From Alphaproteobacteria bacterium (lineage in GTDB: Bacteria; Pseudomonadota; Alphaproteobacteria; Rs-D84): 38,345 nucleotides of DNA. Of this stretch, positions 7,779 through 14,675 are shown one piece after another. The notes below the pieces were generated by a model, which was given only the letters and a program-made list of their open reading frames with translations, did not search any database and was not told where the DNA came from. Both the position numbers and the translations under genes were made by a program. How positions within the stretch are numbered: the first letter of the stretch is position 1; each line of letters begins with the position of its first letter. The stretch lies in contig JAFZHX010000017.1 in assembly GCA_017554665.1 (NCBI GenBank), forward strand, positions 1-38,345, written 5' to 3'.

Positions 7779-8378
7779 TTATTTGCTTACTTTAACTTTG
7801 TCGCCAGCATGTACTTTGGACAATATGACTATTTCACCGTTTAACAAACCTGATGCAATATATGCATTTTCAGAGTCTTGACGTGCAATTTTAACATTAC
7901 GCGCAACAGCGATCCCATCTTGAACAACTAATACAGAATTGTTTGAAATAGCATACAAAGGCACAAAGATTCCTTTTGTTGTAAATTCTGCAAAATGCAG
8001 GCCATCAGATACACCAGATGTACGAACTAAATACATGCCCGTATTCAAATCGATATTATTTGAAACATAAGTTATTTTTCCGCCTTTTACCTTTTGACCG
8101 ACACGCAATTTTGATGCGCGTTCCGCTGATACATAAGCGCGATTATTTTTAACACTCAAAGGTTCATACAATGTACCATAAGTATTCCTGACTGTCATTG
8201 TTTCGACTGGCGCACCAACCTGAATCATTGAACGAGAAGCGTTAAATACAAAGCGAGAATTTTCAGATGCAATTGTCGCAAATCTAAAAATCACCCAGCA
8301 AACTATAACCGCAACCAGCACAACAAAAAATATATGCTTTATTTTCTTTGAACGAAGTTTCTGTTGTATTTTTTCCAT
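7779..8378 (-). CDS. Miniature periplasmic adaptor (HlyD/MFP-like) of the efflux system
   Basis: Expected to connect the RND pump to the TolC-like channel. Only 199 residues long, where adaptors normally have 350-400. It has a short cytoplasmic basic start, one membrane anchor (VVLVAVIVCWVIFRF) and then beta-rich sequence resembling the barrel and membrane-proximal domains (PVETMTVRNTYGTLYEPLSV; SKLRVGQKV; VSDGLHFAEF; FVPLYAISN; VKVSK end). I cannot see the two lipoyl halves separated by a long alpha-hairpin, the part that normally docks on TolC. I chose ATG 8378: AGGTG lies 6 nt before it, and its ribosome site spans the TolC stop. A GTG at 8387 in the same frame would overlap TolC by 8 nt. 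Family call rests on position and partial pattern. Confidence 0.7.
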   Translation of the reverse strand: MEKIQQKLRSKKIKHIFFVVLVAVIVCWVIFRFATIASENSRFVFNASRSMIQVGAPVETMTVRNTYGTLYEPLSVKNNRAYVSAERASKLRVGQKVKGGKITYVSNNIDLNTGMYLVRTSGVSDGLHFAEFTTKGIFVPLYAISNNSVLVVQDGIAVARNVKIARQDSENAYIASGLLNGEIVILSKVHAGDKVKVSK

Positions 8379-8379
8379 C

Positions 8380-9708
8380 TTATTCACCTAGCTTTTTTAC
8401 CGATTCTGCAGACATTAAAATATTGTATTTTGTATTCAACAAAGCGATATCTAATTGATACAAACCTGCTGACACATCTGCTAATTCAACTGCAGAAGTT
8501 TGACCCGCAGCAAAACGATTTTGTGATACCTTATATGTCTGAGCTGCTAAATCACGCGCCTTGACCAAAGTTGATAAGTTATCACGCAATCTGTTATATT
8601 GCTTTATTGCATTTTTATATTGTTCTGTTGTTATCTTCTTGGCTTTATCTAAATCTTGCTGAGCTGCGATTGCATTCATTGCTTCGACAGTTGCGTTTGC
8701 ACGATTCAGACCACCGCTAAACAAAGGAACCTGCAAAGCCAAACCCCAATAAGCAGATTGACCGCCTTTTTTATCAAACATGGTGTCAATATCTTCGGAC
8801 AATGCCATATAGCTATAGTTCGCTGTTGCAGCCAATGTAGGATACGCATTTGCGCGTTTAGATTTTGCTAAACGTTCGTACATTTTTACTTGTTCGCCTA
8901 AAATCTCCCACTGTGGAGTCGAAGTTAACTCTCCGGCTGTCAACTCATTAAAACTTTGTGGAAAATTGTCTGTTAATGACAGTTGTTCATCAACATCAAT
9001 TCCTGCCATAATCTTTAACATTCTATATGCAGTATCACGATTAAATTCTGCATCAGACACATTGATTTCTTTGGAAGCTATATCAGATTCAATCTTTAAC
9101 AAATTGCTTCGATTTGCACGGCCTGCTGATGTTAAACTCTTTTTAGCCAAACGCGCATTTGTTAAATCTTGTTGAGCCAGCTTTACCATTTCATCTGTCA
9201 TTTTTGCAGTCCAATACAATTGAGCTGCTGCATATTTCACTTCACGCAAAGTCATTTCTTTGGAAGCTTTTGACATTTTGATTGCAGACTTTACAGATTT
9301 AACTGCATTGCCAATTTTTCCAAAAGTATAAATTGGCTGAGTCAATGAAACACCAGCTTGGAAAATATTATCTGGGATTGCAATTGTTACAGCCTGATCT
9401 TTTAGGCTTTCCGAAATCAAACCACCCATCGATGCTGGCAAATCAATTGTCTTAGATTTTGTTGGATCTTCGATATTAACCAAATTCATATAAGAAACAG
9501 AGCCGTCCAACTTGAACCAACGATTTGCATTAGCTGCATCCAATGATGCTTCGGCTTTTTGTAAATTAGCATCAGCCTTTTTCAAATCATGAGATTCTTT
9601 CACTATCATATTAGTCGCATCTTGTAACGACAAATCCATCGCAAACGATGTCGATACAAAAGCACCTATGATAGACGCACATAAAAATAGCGATTTTAGT
9701 TTATTCAT
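8380..9708 (-). CDS. TolC-family outer membrane efflux channel
   Basis: Outer-membrane factor of the tripartite pump, 442 residues with an N-terminal signal peptide ending near TSFA|MDLSLQ (residues 1-23). The two internally similar OEP repeats are visible as long heptad helices: LQKAEASLDAANANRW in the first half and NAIKQYNRLRDNLSTLVKARD in the second. Conserved positions include the LTQPIYTFGKIGNAV and VPLFSGGLNRANATVEA segments, which mark the beta-barrel entries of the repeats. The start overlaps the marR stop by 8 nt, so expression is coupled to the regulator. The length is normal and the protein appears intact. Confidence 0.95.
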   Translation of the reverse strand: MNKLKSLFLCASIIGAFVSTSFAMDLSLQDATNMIVKESHDLKKADANLQKAEASLDAANANRWFKLDGSVSYMNLVNIEDPTKSKTIDLPASMGGLISESLKDQAVTIAIPDNIFQAGVSLTQPIYTFGKIGNAVKSVKSAIKMSKASKEMTLREVKYAAAQLYWTAKMTDEMVKLAQQDLTNARLAKKSLTSAGRANRSNLLKIESDIASKEINVSDAEFNRDTAYRMLKIMAGIDVDEQLSLTDNFPQSFNELTAGELTSTPQWEILGEQVKMYERLAKSKRANAYPTLAATANYSYMALSEDIDTMFDKKGGQSAYWGLALQVPLFSGGLNRANATVEAMNAIAAQQDLDKAKKITTEQYKNAIKQYNRLRDNLSTLVKARDLAAQTYKVSQNRFAAGQTSAVELADVSAGLYQLDIALLNTKYNILMSAESVKKLGE

Positions 9709-10150
9709 TACCTAACTCCACCTTGTTTAAAACATCCCTTAGAGTACGCATGGCTTCGGTCAAACGTTTTTCATCATCTTTTGAAATACCGGAAAACATT
9801 TGTTCTACACCCTGACGAAACAAGTCCATTGCACGCAATGATAATTCAACACCTGTTGGTGATACACAATACCAAGTATCGCGTCTGTCTTCGTCATCAG
9901 TTGCACGTATCACAAGACCGTCATGTTCAAGCTTGCGAAACGCAGCACATAAATTTGGTGTTGATACATGTTCACGACGCGCAATATCTTTTAATTTTGC
10001 ACGACCGCCATTATGCAAACGCACCAATATAGACAATAATTGACGCGGATATCCAATTTTTTCTGTGCGTTTAAGCCCCAATTTATCGGACAATCTTTCC
10101 AAAGTCCAAATATTATCTTCCAGTAACGAAACAAATTCCTTGCGTGCCAT
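9701..10150 (-). CDS. MarR-family transcriptional regulator of the efflux operon
   Basis: A 149-residue winged helix-turn-helix repressor, first gene of the efflux operon. Residues about 35-105 hold the DNA-binding domain: AKLKDIARREHVSTPNLCAA is the recognition HTH, and DDEDRRDTWYCVSPTG (85-100) is the typical MarR wing. Helices at both ends form the dimer interface. AGGAG (complement of 10,157-10,161) gives a good ribosome site. An AT-rich inverted repeat upstream is a candidate operator, consistent with autorepression of the whole marR-tolC-adaptor-RND transcript; by family knowledge a phenolic or other small ligand would relieve it. Ligand unknown. Confidence 0.93.
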   Translation of the reverse strand: MARKEFVSLLEDNIWTLERLSDKLGLKRTEKIGYPRQLLSILVRLHNGGRAKLKDIARREHVSTPNLCAAFRKLEHDGLVIRATDDEDRRDTWYCVSPTGVELSLRAMDLFRQGVEQMFSGISKDDEKRLTEAMRTLRDVLNKVELGNE

Positions 10151-10181
10151 TATTTTCTCCTATATAATAGGTTCGATATGT

Positions 10182-10198
10182 AAATTCATTGCGAATTT
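10182..10198. promoter_or_regulatory. Candidate MarR operator
   Basis: AAATTC (10,182-10,187) and GAATTT (10,193-10,198) form a perfect 6-bp inverted repeat with a 5-nt spacer, 32 bp upstream of the marR start and between marR and the divergent HD gene. Its size and position suit a MarR dimer site. It is AT-rich, so chance is possible. Confidence 0.45.
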
Positions 10199-10259
10199 TA
10201 ATCATTATTAAATTTAACAAATATTTTTTCAAGAACAAATTTTCAAAAAAGTGAAAAAA

Positions 10260-10871
10260 ATGCAAAAAGAACGCCTAAAATATACAAAAATCTTTTTTGA
10301 AGACATCCTGCCAAAGATAGAGCTGGTAACAAATCAGTCCAGATACGGTTATCACGGTCTATCTCATACTATTCAAGTCGCAATGTTCGCACTGGATATT
10401 GCACAACACATAAACCAAGACCCTTTGCCTGCACTATTAGCAGCCGCACTGCATGATTGCGCCCGCACAAATGATGCCTGGTGCGTAAATCATGGTCCTG
10501 ATGCTGTACCAATTGGCAAAAAGTTCTTAGCAGAAAATTACCCTGATATATCTACGCCTGTGATCGAACAGATTTTGTATGCGGTTAAAAATCATACTAT
10601 TGGACGCAATGCACAAGACGGTGTTAGTGCCTGTCTGTGGGATGGCGACAGAATTAGACTTTCTTGGACACGCGGTTACAAACCAGATTGCTTTTCCACT
10701 GACCGAGGCAAAGAAATCGCATCCTTGACACCAGCAGAACAGCAAAAATACATTGCGAAACAGGAAGAATTCTTGATAGTTAACAATATTCGCACACGTC
10801 AGCAAATCGATTTTGATAAAACACAAGACTTAATCCAAAACAAAACAACCTATAAAACGCGTACCAGATAA
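10260..10871 (+). CDS. HD-domain metal-dependent hydrolase
   Basis: A cytoplasmic phosphohydrolase-like protein of 203 residues. The HD pattern is clear: His32 and His36 (YHGLSHT), the HD pair at 65-66 (AAALHDCART), His112 (KNHTIG) and Asp128/Asp130 (LWDGDRIRL). These would bind one or two divalent metals. Substrate unknown; single HD proteins of this size act on nucleotides or related phosphates. There is no Shine-Dalgarno before either the ATG at 10,260 or an in-frame GTG at 10,251, so the start is uncertain by three codons. It is divergent from marR across about 100 bp and may share the operator region. tRNA-Gln follows. Confidence 0.85.
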   Translation: MQKERLKYTKIFFEDILPKIELVTNQSRYGYHGLSHTIQVAMFALDIAQHINQDPLPALLAAALHDCARTNDAWCVNHGPDAVPIGKKFLAENYPDISTPVIEQILYAVKNHTIGRNAQDGVSACLWDGDRIRLSWTRGYKPDCFSTDRGKEIASLTPAEQQKYIAKQEEFLIVNNIRTRQQIDFDKTQDLIQNKTTYKTRTR

Positions 10872-10880
10872 AATTTATTA

Positions 10881-10908
10881 TTGCATTTTATTAAAAGTTG
10901 GTTATAAT
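10881..10908 (+). promoter_or_regulatory. Promoter of tRNA-Gln
   Basis: TTGCAT (10,881-10,886), 16-bp spacer, and TATAAT (10,903-10,908), placing transcription start near 10,915, six bases before the mature tRNA. Confidence 0.75.
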
Positions 10909-10920
10909 CACTGACGCAAT

Positions 10921-10994
10921 TGGGGTGTCGTCTAATGGTAGGACAAGAGATTTTGGTTCTCTTTATCATGGTTCGAATCCGTGCGCCCCAACCA
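10921..10994 (+). tRNA. tRNA-Gln (anticodon TTG)
   Basis: Complete cloverleaf. The acceptor stem TGGGGTG pairs with CGCCCCA, with discriminator A and an encoded CCA (10,992-10,994). The anticodon stem AGAGA/TCTCT encloses TTTTGGT, with TTG at 10,953-10,955. The T arm contains GGTTCGAATCC. A U1-A72-type weak first pair is usual for tRNA-Gln. Confidence 0.97.
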
Positions 10995-11002
10995 TAGTTA
11001 AC

Positions 11003-11027
11003 AAAATGCCCGTTGGGGCATTTTTTG
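11003..11027 (+). terminator. Terminator after tRNA-Gln
   Basis: AAAATGCCC (11,003-11,011) pairs with GGGCATTTT (11,016-11,024) around GTTG, followed by further T residues. Confidence 0.88.
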
Positions 11028-11038
11028 TTTGGAATACA

Positions 11039-11185
11039 AGGTGTTGGCGAGTTCGAAAGTTTGTTTTTGAAAATTTATGTCGTTATCCATACTTTCGAAC
11101 TTTTGACTTCTCTGGGCTATATCAAGATATTTACATTAACGCATATAAGTTTGTATCTATACCCAACACCAAAAACTTTCGAACT
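11039..11185. other. Intergenic element with nested and competing complementary arms
   Basis: The gap between the tRNA-Gln terminator and the nucleotidyltransferase carries no convincing gene. GGTGTTGG (11,040-11,047) is complementary to CCAACACC (11,163-11,170). Nested inside, AGTTCGAAAGT (11,050-11,060) is complementary to ACTTTCGAACT (11,091-11,101). A third arm outside the outer stem, AAACTTTCGAACT (11,173-11,185), is complementary over 13 nt to the same stretch (11,050-11,062), so the first arm can pair with either partner but not both. This resembles a structured or switching RNA, or a decayed small repeat element. No promoter is obvious. Confidence 0.5.
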
Positions 11186-11242
11186 AGTAAAAATGTTGAT
11201 TTTACAACAATATTCTACCCTGCTTGATATTACCGTTCAAAA

Positions 11243-11260
11243 TGGTTGTGGTGTGTGGGC
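11243..11260. repeat. Left arm of 18-bp inverted repeat around the nucleotidyltransferase gene
   Basis: TGGTTGTGGTGTGTGGGC is the reverse complement, with one mismatch, of 12,094-12,111. It lies 5 bp outside the stop codon of the enclosed gene. Confidence 0.75.
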
Positions 11261-11264
11261 AAAA

Positions 11265-12029
11265 CTATTTTTTTTCAATTTTTTGATAACCACGAAATTT
11301 TCCAATATCAAACCCACCACCAGATTTAATAACATAATTATATAATTTCTCAACAGCAGGCATTTTATCTTTTGTTTTTGCCCTGAAACAATCCATAAGC
11401 AAGTCTGTGAATTTTTTATCTGGCAATCTATCTGCATGGTATCTTTTTGCATATTCCTTATCTGTCAGAAACTTTTCTATTTTAGCTTTTGGTAATTGCC
11501 ACAAACAATTAAAATTAGCATATGCCGTTATTAAATAATTGACCAAAGTCCAATACATTAAATCTGTATGATAACCATCGTGTTTTAAAGATTTTAATTC
11601 ATCATACATTTCCCATAAATGATATTTCATAAAATCATTTGCATACTTTGATTTATGTTTAAATGGCTTTTTTAAATCACGAAGCGATTGTTGTTTTAGT
11701 TTTTTTACTACACCACGTTTGTCATATAAAATCTTGCCATATGCAAACATATTTTGATTTAGCATTGCATTATTTTCGTATCCAGATTTCATATATTCTT
11801 GATATTTATAAACAGGTTGAATAATGTATTCCATCAAAAAACCATCAACATAACAATTAGATTTTTCTTGCCACCCAATATCATCAGATGCAACGATTGT
11901 CACATCTATATCAGAAAACTTGTTTTGATTGCCGGCTGCATAACTACCACATAACAAGGCACCCTCAAACCAAGGTTCGTTTATATATCGGTGCAAAAAC
12001 TTATCTAATGCTTTTTCCCATGACTTCAT
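11265..12029 (-). CDS. Nucleotidyltransferase-domain protein (pol-beta superfamily)
   Basis: A 254-residue protein with a minimal nucleotidyltransferase domain at its N terminus: LLCGSYAAGNQNKFSDIDVT (residues 25-44) contains the GS motif and the metal-binding Asp40 and Asp42. The C-terminal two thirds is helical and resembles aminoglycoside/kanamycin-type nucleotidyltransferases or the MNT-HEPN pattern in a single chain; target unknown. I start at ATG 12,029 because the domain begins there and GGATGG precedes it; the frame is open to 12,101 but those 24 codons look non-coding. The gene is bracketed by an 18-bp inverted repeat, suggesting movement as a cassette. Codon use is AT-rich like the neighbours. 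Confidence 0.8.
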   Translation of the reverse strand: MKSWEKALDKFLHRYINEPWFEGALLCGSYAAGNQNKFSDIDVTIVASDDIGWQEKSNCYVDGFLMEYIIQPVYKYQEYMKSGYENNAMLNQNMFAYGKILYDKRGVVKKLKQQSLRDLKKPFKHKSKYANDFMKYHLWEMYDELKSLKHDGYHTDLMYWTLVNYLITAYANFNCLWQLPKAKIEKFLTDKEYAKRYHADRLPDKKFTDLLMDCFRAKTKDKMPAVEKLYNYVIKSGGGFDIGKFRGYQKIEKK

Positions 12030-12093
12030 ATTACCATCCAAAACATACACAACAATTCTATCACAAAAACAGCATAATAACAACTCGCGTTTC

Positions 12094-12111
12094 GCCCGCA
12101 CACCACAACCA
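12094..12111. repeat. Right arm of 18-bp inverted repeat around the nucleotidyltransferase gene
   Basis: GCCCGCACACCACAACCA matches the reverse complement of 11,243-11,260 at 17 of 18 positions. The bases outside both arms are AAAA, a possible but low-complexity 4-bp target duplication. Confidence 0.75.
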
Positions 12112-12146
12112 AAAATTCAGCCGGCATTTCTGCCGGTTTAATTTTT
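12111..12146. terminator. Terminator after the methyltransferase gene
   Basis: CCGGCA (12,121-12,126) and TGCCGG (12,131-12,136) form a strong core around TTTC. AAAAATT (12,111-12,117) and AATTTTT (12,140-12,146) extend the stem and give T tracts on both strands. It ends the leftward methyltransferase transcript. Confidence 0.85.
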
Positions 12147-12196
12147 GTTAGCGCAACAACAGTTGCTGGTTATTCTATAAGAATGTTTTATCCGTA

Positions 12197-12871
12197 TTAT
12201 TTTTTTCTTATTAAAATATGCCAGTGATAACTTTCGTATGTTTTTCCATCTTTTGTATAATAATCTCCGATATGTTTTACATCCAATACATCAAAACTTT
12301 TAAATAATTCTAATATCAAATCATAGTCAGCATAAAAATGTGGCACCATATATTCTGGCCCCTGCTCGTCGCGCAGTTTCGTGTTTTCATCAACAACTGG
12401 CCAATTTTGTTTGTAACCCCATGTTTCTTTTGAACACAAAGTTAAATAACATTCTCCATTTTGTTTTAATACACGTTTTAATTCGTCTGCTATTTTACGA
12501 ACCCCGTTTGTATCAGTGTGCGAAATTACATTCATAGACAAAATACATTCAGCACTTTCATCTTCAAACGGTATATTTAGCATATCACCTTGTTTGATAT
12601 TTATTTTTAACCCCATTTCTTTTGCCCAACTGCTGGTATGTTCTATGGAGCTTTCGCTTATATCAAAAGCAGAAACATCGAACCCATTTGCGGCAAACAA
12701 AATTGTATGACGGCCCAGACCACAACCAAAATCCAAAAAAGCATGTTTGTTTTGTTGTTTCCAGCGCGATAAAAGATAATAAACCTCAGAAGCAGGAGTT
12801 TTCCAAACATCGGCAAAATCACCTGAGACGACCTCCCAATTCCAACCTTTTGATTCAATAATATCTGTCAT
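12197..12871 (-). CDS. Class I SAM-dependent methyltransferase
   Basis: A 224-residue cytoplasmic methyltransferase of the Methyltransf_11/25 type. Motif I is LDFGCGLGRH (46-55), which binds S-adenosylmethionine; the acidic residue after beta-2 is in VSAFDISE, and motif IV-like LSMNVISHT follows. The C-terminal sheet (VLDVKHIGDYYT, SYHWHILIRKK) completes the fold. The acceptor cannot be told from sequence; tellurite/thiopurine-type and small-molecule methyltransferases look alike. The start ATG has no good ribosome site; TATAAA-like sequence lies close upstream. It is monocistronic, with its own terminator at 12,111-12,146. Confidence 0.88.
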   Translation of the reverse strand: MTDIIESKGWNWEVVSGDFADVWKTPASEVYYLLSRWKQQNKHAFLDFGCGLGRHTILFAANGFDVSAFDISESSIEHTSSWAKEMGLKINIKQGDMLNIPFEDESAECILSMNVISHTDTNGVRKIADELKRVLKQNGECYLTLCSKETWGYKQNWPVVDENTKLRDEQGPEYMVPHFYADYDLILELFKSFDVLDVKHIGDYYTKDGKTYESYHWHILIRKK

Positions 12872-12977
12872 AACTAGTTCTTTTATTTATATTGTTATAC
12901 GCAAATACTTTCGTGTATTTTATCACACAAAACACGCAATATCTACTCGCATTTCACCCACAAATTACAGACAAAAC

Positions 12978-13001
12978 AAAACCGCCTGATATGGCGATTT
13001 T
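12978..13001 (-). terminator. Terminator after the 13,005-13,640 gene
   Basis: Read leftward, AAAATCGCC pairs with GGCGGTTTT (one G-U) around ATATCA, followed by GTTTTG. It follows the stop codon by 3 nt. Confidence 0.82.
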
Positions 13002-13004
13002 GTT

Positions 13005-13640
13005 TTAATCCCTTGCGTAACCTTGCATATTGTTTTTATTTTTTTCTAGGGCTGCAATTATTGTTTCAAATGTTTTTGGAGAAATAATAAAACCTACATC
13101 AAGCCCATACCCTTCTAAAGTTTTATTCATCATAGCGCGTTTTTCCATATGATTTACACCTTGCTCAAAACGACCACGTGCAAAATACTCTATATCAGCA
13201 GGAGAAAAGCCAAATATTGCACCATATATAACTTCATCTTGTCTGTCTGATAATTTTGGCAGTTCGGGGTTTAAAGCTATCAAAGTTTTATATGCTTTGT
13301 CCATTTTTTCTTTATTTGATTGCGACTGTGATTTTATATAGTCAATCGCCTTTGAATACAGAGCATAATCTTTTATTTCTTTTTTAAAATCATCCTGAAA
13401 ATTATAGATTTCAAAATTTGCATAAAAGTCATACAAAGCAACTCTTCTCAAGTACTCTGATTGAGACTTTTTTTCTGGCATTTGATATTCATGGAATATT
13501 TTTACATTAACACCTTTTTTCTTTAAATCTTCTTCAAGATTTTTTGCACTGGAATACCACTCTTCTCCATAAGCATAAGAATGCTTTAGAGCAAAAGTTG
13601 ATATTATCGCAAGTGTTGCTTTATCTAATTCATTAACCAT
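13005..13640 (-). CDS. Unknown 211-residue helical protein
   Basis: I do not recognise it. There is no signal peptide or membrane segment. It is predicted mostly helical, with charged stretches (SAKNLEEDLKKKGVNVKIF, IDYIKSQSQSNKEKMDKAY), and a more conserved-looking central part: ELPKLSDRQDEVIYGAIFGF (about 131-150) followed by FSPADIEYFARGRFE. GGGGAT lies 5 nt upstream of the ATG. It begins 38 bp after dapA on the same strand and shares the terminator at its end, so it is probably co-transcribed with dapA; nothing in it suggests a role in lysine synthesis. Confidence 0.75.
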   Translation of the reverse strand: MVNELDKATLAIISTFALKHSYAYGEEWYSSAKNLEEDLKKKGVNVKIFHEYQMPEKKSQSEYLRRVALYDFYANFEIYNFQDDFKKEIKDYALYSKAIDYIKSQSQSNKEKMDKAYKTLIALNPELPKLSDRQDEVIYGAIFGFSPADIEYFARGRFEQGVNHMEKRAMMNKTLEGYGLDVGFIISPKTFETIIAALEKNKNNMQGYARD

Positions 13641-13678
13641 TAGTTATCCCCACATTTCGCATAATCTTTTACAGATTA

Positions 13679-14623
13679 TTAAATCTCTTTTGAAATGATA
13701 CCTTTGTTCAAAAAGTCTGACTTTGATGCACGGAACTTGTTTAAAGAATTTGCCATTTTCTGTTTTGATTCCGCATCCATTTCACCCAATGTTCGCAATG
13801 TAGGGGAACCAATTAAACGACGTTGATACAAAGCTTCTTTTATAGGCATTGGATTAGTTGTCATAAATATAGATTTATACAATGGATACAACACCTGATG
13901 ATAATTCGAAGCTATTACTGTTCGGCCTTCTTTGAATGCTTTTATCATTCTGCTTATCAGTTCGCCTTCTAGGTGAGAAGCAACACTGATAACACCTTTT
14001 GCACCCAAAGATAACATCGGCAATGTAAGGCTATCATCGCCAGAATAAATTTGAAAACTATCTGGACATTTTATCTTTAATTCAGAAACCTTGTCCATAT
14101 CTGGCATACTTTGTTTAATACCAATAATGTTTGGATTTTCATATGCAAGCTTTGCAACTGTATCTGGCAGAATTTCAGAACCTGTACGACCAGGTATATT
14201 ATAGATAATTACCGGCATTCCATTTGCAGACTTTGCAACACTATCAAAATGATTATACATAGCCTGTTGTGGTGGCTTGATATATTCTGGCACAGAAACC
14301 AATACAGCATCCGCCCCCAGTTCAAAAGCCTTGTTAGTTTTATTAATTACACGGTCTGTATTTGTATCACCTGTCGAAACAATTATACGTGTTTTACCAG
14401 GTGTGCCAGCACGCACATTTTTTATAAGTCCGCAACGCTCGTCTGCGGTTAGTTGTGCAGCTTCGCCAGTAGAACCATTTAACAACAATGTATCTGTACC
14501 ATGTTCTAACAAAAAGTTAGCCAATCTAACTGCGCAATCCATATCGACTGAACGAACATCCTTGGCTTGAAACGGTGTTACCATAGCTGTAATAACAGCA
14601 CCAAAGTCGGTTTTATCTTTCAT
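13679..14623 (-). CDS. dapA: 4-hydroxy-tetrahydrodipicolinate synthase
   Basis: Condenses pyruvate with aspartate semialdehyde at the first committed step of lysine and meso-diaminopimelate synthesis, in the cytoplasm. The TIM barrel landmarks are all present: ITAMVTPF at the start, NGSTGEA (49-55), IIYNIPGRTG (139-148; Tyr141 relay) and IIGIKQSM with the Schiff-base Lys170, then IYSGDDS. At 314 residues it is about 20 longer than E. coli DapA because of C-terminal residues. AAGGGG precedes the ATG. As the cell-wall genes further right show, the organism makes peptidoglycan, so DAP supply is a sensible role. Related NAL/aldolase enzymes share the fold, but the motifs favour DapA. Confidence 0.92.
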   Translation of the reverse strand: MKDKTDFGAVITAMVTPFQAKDVRSVDMDCAVRLANFLLEHGTDTLLLNGSTGEAAQLTADERCGLIKNVRAGTPGKTRIIVSTGDTNTDRVINKTNKAFELGADAVLVSVPEYIKPPQQAMYNHFDSVAKSANGMPVIIYNIPGRTGSEILPDTVAKLAYENPNIIGIKQSMPDMDKVSELKIKCPDSFQIYSGDDSLTLPMLSLGAKGVISVASHLEGELISRMIKAFKEGRTVIASNYHQVLYPLYKSIFMTTNPMPIKEALYQRRLIGSPTLRTLGEMDAESKQKMANSLNKFRASKSDFLNKGIISKEI

Positions 14624-14675
14624 TAAATACCCCTTGTTATTTAAACCTATGTAGTACCTAAAAAATTCACAAAAG

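Noticed and set aside
11027..11240. Signal recognition particle or RNase P RNA in the structured gap after tRNA-Gln
   Set aside because: None of the conserved cores (GGAAGCAGC-like tetraloop region or the RNase P P4 sequence) is present; only the complementary arms are seen.
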